A stretch of 64,000 nucleotides of DNA from Haemonchus contortus. Its lineage: Eukaryota; Nematoda; Chromadorea; Rhabditida; Trichostrongylidae. The stretch lies in assembly GCA_000469685.2 (NCBI GenBank), contig LS997563.1, positions 741,369 through 805,368 on the forward strand, written 5' to 3'. Below the pieces are notes generated by a model, which was not told the origin of the DNA, made no database searches, and worked only from the letters and a program-made list of their open reading frames with translations. Made by a program: the position numbers and the translations under genes. Positions 45,301 through 55,032 of this stretch are shown piece by piece (position 1 is the first letter of the stretch; the number at the start of each line of letters is the position of its first letter).

Positions 45301-48300
45301 CTCCTCTGGGCTAATTCTCACTTTGGGAACCGCTTCTGGACCTTCCAGCAAGATGGAGCTCCCGCTCACAGGTCGACTACGGTGCAACAATGGTGCAAGG
45401 AAAACTTCACCGAAGTGATCGCCTTTAACGAGTGGCCGGCTCGCTTTCCGGACCTAAATCCTATGAACTACAGTGTGTGGGCCGTTCTAGAGGCAGAGGC
45501 TTGCTCGAAACCTCATCGCTCTGTGGATTCGCTGAAAAGAGCTCTTGGGAAGGTGTGGGACAAGCTTAGCGTGAGATACTTGCGTGCCACCGTCGATGCT
45601 TTCCCTGAGCGTCCCAAGGCTTGCGTCGGGGCCAACGAAGGAATTTTCGAGATCCATTGAATGTTTTCAATTTTGAAGTGAACAATAAACGTTGTTACAT
45701 TGAAAGTTCGCTAAAATTGTAAACGAGTCGTTCGAGACGATTCGAATACCTTGTCGCTATAATTTTGACGCACCCTGTAGGAGGAGTCATTTTAATAAAT
45801 CAAGTCTAATAAACATGAAAACTAAAAAGAAACGGAAGAAAAAACGATAAAATTCAATGAAAAAGCAAGCCAGTCAAGGAAAGTATCGCGTCCTATCGAT
45901 TGGCGGGAGTACGGTAATAGCAGTGACATTTGCCGCATGCCGCAAGGGAGAATGCCGCGATAGCGGAGAAGTTCCGTTACCCGTGCGTAGGGTGAGCGCT
46001 TCGTGAGGTCATGTAACGAATAACTAAAGTGTGGCCATATGTTCTAGTGAACCCGTCTAGTTGCCGTAACACTCTTCCGTCATTCTCTTGAATATTTGTT
46101 TCTTTGATAGTATGATGACATTCTGTCAACCGGAGGAAGTGTTTGATAATGTTCTGAGAAGTAAAATGAGGAGAAATCGAAACGGTAAACCATGGTAGTC
46201 TTTTGAGGCGATCAGACCATTTCTTAAGTTAACCAATCGCATCACTAGGCTTACGCTGGGCCCCCTCTTCGTCACAACGTCATAAGTCATAACGCACGGT
46301 TGACTCGCTGTTCGTCTTTTTGAAGGTGCGCAATTGTTACGCTTATGAAAACCCAATTCTTAACAAGACCCATTCATTAAGAAGTCAATCCTTCCTTCAC
46401 TTGATAGCTGGCGTAACGACTCTCCTACTATTGTGTAACTTGATGGGTCAATCGAAGCCGTCGTTCATACCTACCAATGATGTCGAGTGAAGATCACTAC
46501 CAGAAGTCCATATGTGTGACCCTTCTCATCTTTATGGAAATAGAGCATTGACCGAGATTCTTAGACTGGCGTGTTTTGTGGCAACCGATATCGGAATGAA
46601 GAGAATATGGTTTATCAGGTTGCAAACTTTGAGGCACAGTCTCGTAATCTGATAACTCGGGATGAATTCCGTTCTCTACATATGGTACTGACCTTGACCG
46701 GTCACTGTTATCATTGCTCCTATCACTAATTTTTCATGGACCAACTCTACCATCCCGTCCTATGCTATTAGGCGAATCAAAGCGCTGAGGCTACATCGTG
46801 AATGTCCAAATGCTTGTACTTTCTATGATAAATGACCCCTTCACCAGTATATTTCATCAGTTGCCATTTTCTGTAACCCCTTACCTGCGATCTAGATCCA
46901 CACTGAAGAAGGAAAGTTTCTTTGTCAACGCAGAAATGAGGAGTGGTCCGTTGGTTTTTACAGTCCTACTTTTATGGCCATCCTTTATCGCTGTTAGCAG
47001 CCATTGCCCCTGATGGTCCACGAAACCGACAAATTCCACTTATCCCTTTGAAGTGTTGATTTTTCACTGTTAGGCCAAAGGGCGCAACCTACTGGCCGCA
47101 TTCATACTAGGTGCAGCATGCTGCACCAGTCGTACGAAATCTATCGACCGACAGCTCCCATTGATGACTCATCCTACGGGATGACTGTTTGAGATAATTA
47201 CGCTCCTTCTTCTCTTCGCAGATTTTGTTGTGATTTTCATTTTGTAACACGTCCCGTATAGATGACCGGTCTTCCGTGCGCGAGATGTTCGCAAGGACTC
47301 ATTTTTTTTCCATTTATTTTTTTATCTCTCTTATCTCGGCATTTTGTTGTGGGAATTTTTCTATTTAATTTTTTCTAATTTTTCTATTCGAATTTTTTAT
47401 TTCTATTTTTTCCTGCTCTATATTCTAGTTAGTACTGGTGTGTTTATGCGTGCATTTTTTTATTCTTACTATTCCATAGAATAATATTCACACTTACAAA
47501 ATCATTATTCCGGAACCAAATTATGTCAGTACTAGCTAGAATATAAAGCAGGAAAAAATAGAAGTAAAAAATAGTAAAGAAAAAATTTAATAGGAAAATT
47601 TCCACAACAAAATTTTGAAATAATAGGGGTAAGAAAAATAAGTGAAAAATAATGAGCTCACGCGACCATCACGCGCACGGAAGATCGGTAGTAAGCACGG
47701 GACGTGATGAAAACCAAAAATCACAACAAATTTGCAACGAGTGAAGAGAAAAAGGAGCATGATTATCCCAACCAGTCATCCCGCAGGATGAGTCATCAAT
47801 GTGAGCTGTCGATCGATAGATTTCGTACGACTGGTGCAGCATGCTGCACTCGACCGCACTGCACTGCAGCAGCAGTCCACTGCAGCATACTACACTTTAC
47901 TGCAGCATGCTGCACCTAGTATGAATGCGGCCACTCGGTCTCTTTTGCCTTTTACTGCAGCTCTAGCCACATAGTTTCTACAATCCCATCACACCACACA
48001 TCACCCACCAACAAGCCAGGTTTCGCTGTTAGCAGAATGGGCGACGCCCACTCAGTGTCTCTTACCGTCTATGGCCACCTAGCAGCCCTTAGTATGTTAG
48101 CACTTCCTGCCGCACATTATCAGCGTTCCGACCTGCAGTCTGTATACCTTCCAAATTTGAACGCTCTAGGTCTAAAAAATGGGATTATGCATTCTGCCCG
48201 TAACCATAAATGATACATGTATACATATGAAATGCAGCGGATTATGTATAGGGGGATAACACAAACGCACAAATTATTTAGTAGGGTGGAAATGGATACC

Positions 48301-49191
48301 AGCAGATTCATTTCAGTGAAATTCCCCATTATATTATACTTCTAGTGACTGGTGGCTAAAACCTAAACCTAGAGCAAATATGCTCAAAAAAATCGCTTTA
48401 TCGTTTAGCAGTTATCGAAAATTTGTGGCAAATCACAAGCTCTCACTCTTAAAACAGAACAATTGGAGACGACAGAACAAGTAGTACAAACGCCATGAGT
48501 TCTTTCCAGATTTTTTAAATGCCTGACGCACGTCGCGATTGCGCTGTTCCGTACATAGATATTATCACTCTGAATGTATCGATTTGCCTGTCATCACCAT
48601 TCTTAGAAAAGATTAGAATTGATTAAAGAGCTCCTCCTCTGGAAGGAATTTCTCAAAAAAAAGTGGAGGTAGTAAGGCACTGAAAACAAAGGAGCCCAAC
48701 ACCTGGGCGGTTTAATTAGTCCTCATGCTCACAACTCACATGCTTCGCAAATAACAGTTACATAAACGGTTCGAGGCGATAGAAATTGCTCAGCATTCAG
48801 GCTTAAATGAAATAAGCAACCAAAAATCAAACCATATTTCCCACCATTTTTATCAACATTTTATTGAACTAAATTAAGCCATATAAGACTGCTGATTCTG
48901 TACTAAACACGACAAGCCTAGACACACGTGAGACAACAAGGTCTGTTTTTCTTTCGCGACCCTTGCCTCGCGGCTAGACTTAGGCATCGAGTAGTCCACT
49001 CACCCAATATTTTTTTTAACAAAACCTTTCAAGTGCCGTAAAGTAATCTTACGTAATGTCACTAGGGGCAAATGACGTAACATAAATAAGAAACGGCAAG
49101 GAGGGGTTACCTGCTGCCCAATCGAGGTAAACGGAGGTGCTGTCGGCGTAGCGGCTGCAGCAGCAAGAAGCTGCATGTAATTCAGATCCAT
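30150..49191 (-). CDS. Host gene: C2H2-like zinc-finger protein, 8 exons, about 427 aa (model)
   Basis: Exons on the minus strand: 49191-49111, 39931-39832, 39152-39048, 39016-38738, 37496-37316, 33612-33429, 33360-33239 and 30381-30150. They sum to 1284 bases (427 codons plus stop) and every junction keeps the frame. Approximate layout: residues 1-27 Ala/Pro-rich; 28-60 Gln-rich ('WLQQQYYQRLALQQYL'); 61-190 Pro/Ser/Thr-rich with basic 'APKRAR'; 190-250 acidic, then a basic 'DRRRAYIDFYRKVKSARQRR' helix; 255-310 two fingers (CALC..HVNHH and CKLC..HMRVNH); 311-350 helical linker 'LFEDRRDILKLC'; and a third finger CKVC..HQVGLH. A nuclear, nucleic-acid-binding role is inferred from the fingers. 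The orthologue is not recognised. Weak points are the 9.2-kb first intron, the 31-base third intron, and whether 49191 is the true start. Confidence 0.7.
30382..33238 (-). other. Intron 7 of the zinc-finger gene
   Basis: 2.86 kb with no recognised transposon coding sequence. Contains short open frames only. Confidence 0.6.
33239..33360 (-). CDS. Zinc-finger gene exon 7
   Basis: Acceptor ATTGTTTCAG after a 68-base intron, donor AAA|GTAAGTAC (strong). It reads 'IELFEDRRDILKLCAVIQEC' and 'FPRASPRFKKETVREFDLII', probably helical. Confidence 0.85.
33429..33612 (-). CDS. Zinc-finger gene exon 6 (fingers 1 and 2)
   Basis: Acceptor TTCTGCTTGCAG, donor AATAAT|GTACGT. It contains CALC-x13-H-x3-H (or overlapping His choices) and CKLC-x12-H-x4-H ('CKLCGLSECDKYRIYEHMRV'). 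Its phase joins exon 5 across a 3.7-kb intron full of retroelements. Confidence 0.85.
33630..33936 (+). other. Unexplained open frame inside intron 5, opposite strand
   Basis: An open frame runs through 33559-33936. The part beyond the exon 6 overlap reads like ordinary protein ('SRISKYDPLYSINQKLKHMV', 'LSPADQHYQRVKRVIDTEYN', 'LQDIICGVLNERLNHR'). It has no recognised domain. It abuts the 3' end of an RTE fragment. It may be a captured exon, a transposon piece, or chance. Confidence 0.25.
33949..34640 (-). pseudogene. RTE family 1 retrotransposon fragment in intron 5
   Basis: Minus-strand pieces read 'GMPLCLRFIDLKQVFDM' (RT motif A), then after an internal deletion 'NGLVPDGPFTLIGRMNIFEC', 'SVIQRAVKRTMPRISRHKQL' and 'IRSSVHERRSG', ending near 'GTGATACAAG' at 33949. 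The catalytic FADD region is deleted. Confidence 0.8.
34895..35540. mobile_element. Inverted pair of Penelope-like 3' ends in intron 5
   Basis: Arms of about 240 bp (roughly 34898-35145 and 35172-35395) are inverted around a short centre. The left arm on the minus strand reads 'NIEAFWIQVTNPIMNRRKET', the C-terminal hallmark of GIY-YIG Penelope-like proteins, and then 'RLIPSVAGWFRRIHEVTVSG'. The right arm encodes the mirror sequence on the plus strand and continues into a distinctive end ('CGATTCCACCGAAACGTCAG', then AATAAA at 35524). This is a different Penelope family from the 12-15 kb element. Confidence 0.7.
35808..37050 (-). pseudogene. CR1/jockey-like non-LTR retrotransposon, 5'-truncated
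   Basis: Minus-strand pieces read 'DVIYFDFARAFDRVSHKRLI' (RT motif A, 37.03 kb), 'ISGVPQGGVLSPVLFDVFTV', 'KMHADDIKI' (catalytic A-D-D box with both Asp), 'YTVDGVPLSAVQSVRDLGFY' and the C-terminal region to 36.1 kb. On the minus strand an AATAAA is followed directly by three TTATAAG/CTTATAA units at 35808-35830, the kind of short 3' repeat seen in CR1-type elements. Stops interrupt the frame. The 5' end is lost at 37050, next to a duplicated 'GACGTCATTTACT'. Confidence 0.85.
37150..37200 (-). repeat. TTAA-MITE end fragment
   Basis: 'ACTATCGTGGACTGTGCCTT' is a diverged right end of the TTAA MITE family. The partner end is missing, probably lost to the CR1-like insertion. Confidence 0.5.
37316..37496 (-). 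CDS. Zinc-finger gene exon 5
   Basis: Acceptor GAAGTTCCAG, chosen because it alone matches the phase of exon 4. It reads 'TGAEVGCSPSTSVDAPVISK', 'EDEEPELFIDIESVD' and 'DRRRAYIDFYRKVKSARQR'. Donor AGAG|GTACG. Confidence 0.7.
37497..38737 (-). other. Intron 4 of the zinc-finger gene
   Basis: 1.24 kb. I tested it for an extra exon. A possible short open segment around 37.74-37.78 kb has a poor acceptor and was not used. Confidence 0.5.
38738..39016 (-). CDS. Zinc-finger gene exon 4
   Basis: Acceptor TTCTAACTTCACAG, donor CAG|GTAAAC. It reads 'TLRTVLQPVPIATSYTPSGD', 'APKRARLVLPTISDEDQKRK' and 'TSNPSYRTSPST'. This is a Pro/Ser/Thr-rich region with basic clusters that could serve nuclear import. 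Confidence 0.75.
39048..39152 (-). CDS. Zinc-finger gene exon 3
   Basis: Acceptor 'TTAATATTCAG'; only one frame is open ('PVSISPLILPTLATTS', 'SKPDDNIRPRINATV'). The frame-keeping donor is GTGTCG, which leaves a 31-base intron. The better-looking donor GTACGTG four bases upstream would shift the frame. Confidence 0.55.
39832..39931 (-). CDS. Zinc-finger gene exon 2
   Basis: Acceptor TTTGAATTTCAG; the frame reads 'PLAFNQPTLLQNPWLQQQYY' and 'QRLALQQYLGNVR'. The donor GTACGTAAG gives phase 1, which fits exon 3. A competing donor 7 bases upstream (GTAAGAAG) would break the frame. Confidence 0.7.
40855..41710 (+). repeat. SINE-like repeat with associated segment, in intron 1
   Basis: It begins 'ACTAACAAGGGAAGGGTACT', then 'GCTGATCACAAATCTGCTAA' and A-box-like 'TGGCGCAGCTGCTACGAAGG' at 41048; the B box is degraded. 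The following segment, up to 'TTGCACCTGTTAGTTACAAT', pairs with 21.0-21.6 kb in inverted orientation. Confidence 0.6.
41873..41915. repeat. Short perfect hairpin
   Basis: 'AATGTTATCGAACAATGAGG' and its complement meet around GGATCC with a single extra base. It is followed by a partial third copy of the arm ('AACAATGAGG'). Confidence 0.85.
42170..42565 (-). repeat. Dispersed repeat family A, about three monomers
   Basis: Reverse-orientation copy with monomers ending 'GGAGTAATGAATC', 'CAGGAGTTATGAATTTGTGG' and 'CAGCAGTTGTGAATTTCCGG', then a short CA tract and the tail 'TTAGCGAATTATACGAAGCA'. It lies in intron 1. Confidence 0.8.
42585..43088 (+). repeat. Dispersed repeat family E, copy 2
   Basis: Counterpart of 20515-21012 in the opposite orientation, with shared 'GATGGCACTCTG' near the start and 'CCGCAGAGGATCATTGTGAT' in the middle. 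It sits between a family A and a family C copy. Confidence 0.6.
43090..43382 (+). repeat. Short family C element
   Basis: Left end 'GGCGGCTACGCACACTATTG' with the CGTGC stem, a single 'CGCCCTCCGTGGGCGAGGCT' block, then a short GACA array (43310-43352) and the tail 'GGATTATATATAGTAGAGA'. All the ends of the 23.7-25.7 kb element are present in 290 bp, so it is a compact reference for the family. Confidence 0.75.
43530..43940 (-). repeat. SINE-like repeat, in intron 1
   Basis: Reverse-orientation copy with the complement of 'GGTTCGGTTCCTTGATGCAT' (B-box-like GGTTCGGTTCC), 'GGTGGCGCAGCTGGTAGGAT' (A box), and the head block ending in the complement of 'ACAAGGGAAGGATACTTGG'. Confidence 0.7.
44494..45777 (+). 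mobile_element. maT-like mariner transposon, 1284 bp, full-length but inactive
   Basis: Termini 'CAGGGTGCGTCATAATTATG' and the complementary 'ATAATTTTGACGCACCCTG', with TA at 44492-44493 and 45778-45779. It holds one transposase gene (next entry). It lies in intron 1 of the zinc-finger gene. Among the elements here it is the least degraded. Confidence 0.93.
44645..45660 (+). pseudogene. maT-like (DD37D-spacing) transposase with one frameshift
   Basis: The first frame (44645-45166) carries the paired helix-turn-helix region ('VSAREIHQRLGVHRSVIYRT', then 'GRGRSANVPTTGD', 'ARKISREMGINESSLRRIIC') and the first catalytic Asp in 'ILFTDEKLFT'. A shift near 45118-45121 moves the reading to the second frame, which continues 'NDRVYAVSNPHATVGR', 'VMVFAGITADGKTPLW', the second Asp in 'FQQDGAPAHRS', and 'PDLNPMNYSVW'. 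The third catalytic position, 37 residues after the second Asp, is Asn where Asp is expected. Stop at 45658-45660. Inactive by frameshift and by this residue. Confidence 0.9.
45780..47090. other. Intron 1 sequence, no recognised feature
   Basis: Unique-looking AT-rich sequence between the mariner and the palindromic MITE. Confidence 0.4.
47094..47932. mobile_element. Palindromic MITE, GGCCGC termini, 3-bp target duplication ACT
   Basis: Ends 'GGCCGCATTCATACTAGGTG' and its complement, flanked by ACT on both sides. Arms of about 350 bp converge on an AT-rich centre. The right arm has an extra stretch (about 47838-47905) with repeated GCAGCATGCTGCAC palindromes not present in the left arm. The termini resemble those of the MITEs at 26195 and 59267 (GGCYGCWTTCATA). 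Confidence 0.8.
48118..48190 (-). repeat. Dispersed repeat family A, fragment
   Basis: Contains 'CTTCCAAATTTGAACGCTCT' followed by a diverged 'AGGTCTAAAAAATGGGATTA'. Confidence 0.6.
49111..49191 (-). CDS. Zinc-finger gene exon 1 (candidate first coding exon)
   Basis: ATG at 49191, then 'MDLNYMQLLAAAAATPTAP' and more, 27 codons, ending CAG before the donor GTAACC, phase 0. An acceptor-like TCTTTCAG lies at 49218-49225, 26 bases before the ATG. It could be a spliced-leader site or the acceptor of an earlier exon. The frame stays open up to that acceptor. Confidence 0.6.
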
Positions 49192-49225
49192 AGCTATTGC
49201 CGCACTGCAATTTGCATCTGAAAGA

Positions 49226-51170
49226 CTACATCTTATGTTATGAAAGCTTTTGGGCTTCTCAAGGGGTGAGCATCACTATTTCACGACGAATATTTAGAAA
49301 TTCAAAATACTGGCAAACCTAATTCGCAGCTAAACCTATCCGCGAAAAATTGGCGGCCGAGTTGTGCGCGGCATATGTTGAATTAGTGCTGCAGTTAGGT
49401 CACTGACCTTGGTGAAAATTTAGATGTAGGGGCCACACTTCCTTCAAACATTGAGCGTTAGAGCGCTAATTAGAAGGTTAGCTAACTTTACTCATGCCTA
49501 TAGGCGATTTATAGCAAAGAATTATAGTTTTCATCGAAGCTTTGGGAAGGGAGGAGCACCGGACGGGTGGGATGATTACCTAATGCAGATAGTTGCGATG
49601 GGGCAAGAATTGAACATTCAATTGACTCATCCAACCTGTTTCTACTTCCCTAATTAGAACTAGTTAAGAGAAACCACATCTTCTTGGCACCATTGTGGGC
49701 TCGCGAAATCGCCCCCCCCCCCCCCCCTCTTATAGCTCTCAATGGTGGATACTTCTCCGCCCTCTGCAGTCAAACCCGCTTGAAAACCGAATAAAAGTAA
49801 CGTAAGTTAAGATAGCTACTGTCTGTAACAATGGTAGTCTGTTACCATGAGTGGAGATGAAAATAGCTACTCTTGTTCCCTCAACGAATTACTCGATTCA
49901 AAAGCTAAGTAGTTGCCGCAATAATTCAGCAGATGTCGAGCACAACTCGTCCGTTAAATTTTCGCGGGCAGATTGAGCTGCGAGCGCAAACCTATCTTTT
50001 ACTGGATTACGAAATAATACGCACACATACACTAGTTGCCCTTTGTCAAATATTAGAAGAGAATATTCAACAAGTTGTTGTAAAGTGAAGGTAATAATCG
50101 TATTATGATTTAATAACAGCTACGAATAATAGCGCTGAGAGATAACAAACGAAACGTTGCATCGCATGTGGCGTGCCTCAATCTCATCACACAGTTACTG
50201 ACTGCACTATCCTGTGCCATCTAGCAGCGCAAAGGATAGAGGTTAAATCCGGGTCATAATCAACCACATTTGATTCCCGTTTATAGTCCTCGTTGTGGAT
50301 TGAGAGGTGCCAATTAACCGATCCGGAAGGAGTGGAATTCCTGATTGGTCTAGGCGGATATCGACCCGAGATCCGAACAGGAGCCTATGTGTGTGTGTGT
50401 GATAGTGCATTACTTGCCAGTACACTACCGCTCGCGCGAAAAATATTCAACTTTGAAACATTTGTAGGGAAACAACTCACTAGATCCAATCTAGGTACTC
50501 CTAAAAATCAACAGAGTAAGGAATGAACATCAAAGTGCAGATGTTATTACATGAATTTTCAGTGATAAATACAAAAGGAACGAATTTTAATTTGGTGAAA
50601 CTCGTGTTGGGAGTTGGTTACCATAGTGGAAATTTAGCGATTTATATAGGCGCTGACGAGGTCATATCGACACAGAGCGTAACGAGACATAGTGACGACT
50701 AAACACTGTACATGTGGCTGATGCAACAGACAGCGCAAGCTGAAGAACGTACGCCCTGCGGAGCGCCCAGAGATGACCTTTGGTGCCGGCATCACAAGCG
50801 CACTCATCACTGGCACGCATCGCTCACAAACGCCACAAGTACACCGCATACTAACGGGTATTCGTGGCAGGAGCCATAGGTGTACGCCATGCGGAAGTGG
50901 GATTGTACGAGTAGTAACTTCACAAATTTTGCCTAACAAAGTTTAAGAATAACGATGGACAAGTGGGGAAATACCGGCAAGGAGGATAATGGCCCAAATC
51001 AGCATAATTTCTCAAGTCAACTCCAAGACTCCTGCATGATAATTAGGAACAACAGGTCAGTCAGTCAGATCTGAGCAGAGATCGAATTTGATGCAATCTT
51101 CGACGCTGGAGTCAGGAAAGTACGCAGTTGATGTTGGCCGATTCACTTTCCAAAAGGTTTCAAACGTCAT
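49226..51170. other. Upstream flank of the zinc-finger gene
   Basis: No recognised coding sequence. A poly-C tract lies at 49711-49727. If 49191 is the true start, the promoter should lie here; I cannot define one. Confidence 0.4.
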
Positions 51171-51172
51171 TC

Positions 51173-51782
51173 TTAAAGGCACTGTTCACGATAATATTGG
51201 ACGAAAAATGGGAGATAAGATGGAAATAGTGCGATGAAGGCGAGAGAAACTGATGAATCGGTGTTTTGCAAAACGAAAGAGGACTCAAAAAATCGTTAAG
51301 AATGGGGCGTTTGGATGATTTATACAATGTATGTCACTGCGTACTTGTGGGTTCTGGTGCGAATCGCTGCATACGGTAAACAAGTTCATTCGTTCATAAG
51401 GTTATTAACAGAAAACCCTAGTGAAACAGCAAAAGGAGCCCACCTTTTAAGCCTCTTAGGGGAGAAAATTAGTAGGGGACCGCAGCAGAAAAAAAGAACA
51501 ACAGAGGAAAGAAGAATGGGAGAAAAACGTCGCGTCATCGCTCGGCGATCAGCTGATTGTGTGTGGATCCCAGAACGAATATTGCAATCTGTATTGCCTC
51601 GGCTCGTCTGACGTGACATCGATCGAGGGGCGGGAAGTCCGGGGATCCGGTAACGGGGCTACCACTATGCCCAGCTGTTGAGTTTTAGGACTCGACGAGT
51701 ACTTCCTGTTACCCTTAGGGGCTACTGGGTATTCCTAGGGGGAAAGTTCAGAAACCATTTTTATCGTGAACTGTGCCTAAAA
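51173..51782. mobile_element. TTAA-flanked MITE, copy 2
   Basis: Left end 'TTAAAGGCACTGTTCACGA' and right end 'TATCGTGAACTGTGCCTAAA', whose last bases are mutated. Interior includes 'TCATCGCTCGGCGATCAGCT' (51534-51553), which also occurs at 23604-23623. Confidence 0.7.
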
Positions 51783-53780
51783 ACTTGAGCCTCTCGGAGA
51801 AAAAGGGACTTGATCTAAACAAGCCTGTATGTATGAATTGAGTGGAATTACTATTAGTGCGGATAAGCGCCGAAATAATAATGAATTATAGAACTCAGCA
51901 TTCTCGCTCTTCATGACGGTTCCAATTACGCATACGGTGGCTGCGCATCTTGCCTAGCTACAGTCAGTTCACCATGTTGTTGCCCTCTAAAGAGAGCCGC
52001 TCTTAAAATGGATATGCTGCATCATGTTCACCGGACGAGAGAAGGCGGTAACCGACAACAGCCCAGAATGAAAAACTGGTCGCTTCAAGGCTAAGATTAA
52101 GGTTGTGTTGGGTTAGGCTTTGGAAAGCTTCAGGCAAACACGTGATGAAGGATAGCTGTTTACTGAGTAGTCTGTTTCACTACAAAAGCTCAACCGAGAT
52201 GAGTTGGGTGCGATGGGCAATTTACGGTACTGTACAATTTTCGTTGCGCGTCCACGTTGTATTGTTATAAAGCAGCAGAAAAGTGACAAAATGGAAAAAA
52301 AGCAGAGCGCTCGCTTGAAATTAAGCGAGCGTTTCTGTTTTTATGCCTTTACAAATATGCCCAGCTCTATCACACTAAGTAGCAAACGGACCTGCATGAG
52401 ATCCGTTCCCAAGATTGTCTTCCTCCAATGTGCGGTTCTACGCTCCCAAACGCTGCGAACTTTATTGCCTCTGCCCAAAATAGTGTAACGATATTGTGAT
52501 CAGATGTTCTTAAGTGGTGAAGGTATTCTAGTAATAGGGATATGGTTGGTTAGGTCTGTTCATACCAAGATTTTTCAGTGTAAGTGTTGTGTTTACCAAC
52601 GCGGGAAAAACACGGTTGCCTCTCCTTAGTGTCATCCAAAGTTTTCCTGTTTACTGCATATTAGTTGTTATCCATTACTTTTCGCCTCTGTTTCCCACTC
52701 CTTTTATCATTTCGCGAGTGTGTATGTATATACTAGAGTGGTATGTTAGTAAGTCAAATAAACAGAGCCAATGGAGGGTCAGTCATTTTCGGGTATTAGA
52801 TGCGCTACAGAATAATGACCTTAAATGTTGGTATCAGTAAAGTAATATAACACTAATCGCATACACTGCTTTGGATGAGTTGAAAATTGTTTCAAATTTT
52901 ACCTGAAGCAAGCGACATGTCTAATCTTTTCTCAAAGAGCTTTCTATGCACAGTCACAGAAAGCTCTTTGAAAAAAGCTCTTCCGCTCAAAGTCGTATAA
53001 TTTATATCAAGCATTTGTAAGATTTCTTCGAGTTGATGCCGAAATTCAGCTTATAGCCTCACGAACAGTCTAATGAGCAACCAATAACTCCATTGCATGA
53101 GGTCGAAGCTTAGCTGTAATCATTGATTTCTCTGTTCCAGTGGACTTAAAGGTGTTCAAAGGTGGTGCGTGGGACCGATATGAGAAGCGTTGCGTTTTCT
53201 GATTGGTAACCCCATATTTATCCTTTATCGGTGTACAACAGCAATAGAGTACTTTCACGCCCTATTGAACAAGGCCTTGACCAAATTGTATGCGCAGGCC
53301 ATTTCTTGTATTCATTTACTCTAAAAACGCTGACCCGATCAAAATTGTATAAAAAGACACTTTTGTAGTGTAGGCAGACAAAATGTCACAAAAGAGCTTC
53401 ATTCCGTAGGTATGTAAAGGAAGATAGAGAGGCGTTGCGGATAAACATTTTTTGGATCCATCACTCAAATATATGAATACATAGAGAGAGTGTGCATGCA
53501 TAATATTTCATTTCATGGTTTAAATTTTTTAGTATCCGAAACAATAAGTAGTCTGAGTAAACACAACTCTCTTCAATCCACCTGTGCATATCGTGGTATT
53601 CGATTTTTCGATAGCTCACTTCCAAAGTTCATAGGGAAAAGTGGATAGGGAAGGAACAGTTCTGTAGCATTTTCCCAAATCATGCCCTTACGCACCTCGT
53701 CAAAAGCATTGGCTTGAAAAACAATATCATTCCTGTATCGAAAAACGTTGTACTGTTCTATGGATACAATTCAGCTATAG
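51783..53780. other. No recognised feature
   Basis: Short open frames only. A 15-bp hairpin (CAAAGAGCTTTCT and its complement) sits at 52931-52974. Confidence 0.4.
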
Positions 53781-53785
53781 CATAC

Positions 53786-53870
53786 CAGTTGGGCTACGCA
53801 CGCCAATGCGTGCAACATATGCCCACGCTAACGCCTACGATTAAAAGTGTCAATCGGTTGCTCTTCATTT
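53786..53870 (+). repeat. Family C left end, solo
   Basis: 'CCAGTTGGGCTACGCACGCC' with AATGCGTGC closing the small stem matches the left ends at 23702, 26100 and 43090. No core or tail follows. Confidence 0.6.
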
Positions 53871-54149
53871 TGAAAATCCTCCTTCCTGTTAGAAATTTGC
53901 TATGCATAAATAACTCTTCGGATTCTCATTTTCCTTGAAAGCTCTACGCACTCAGCATCGGCTCCGAATTGGGAGCGATTTTTTCTGTAAGCCATCTTCG
54001 CTGTGTCCGGTAAGAACATCGCATAATACCACAAAAGCGATTATTCGATCGGCGTATAATATCACGAAGGAGAAAAAAAGGGGACAGCTCGGCTAAGGAA
54101 ACATACCTCCGTAAAATTTTCGTGCAATTGGAATACTTTGAACGCTCTA

Positions 54150-55032
<883 letters not shown>

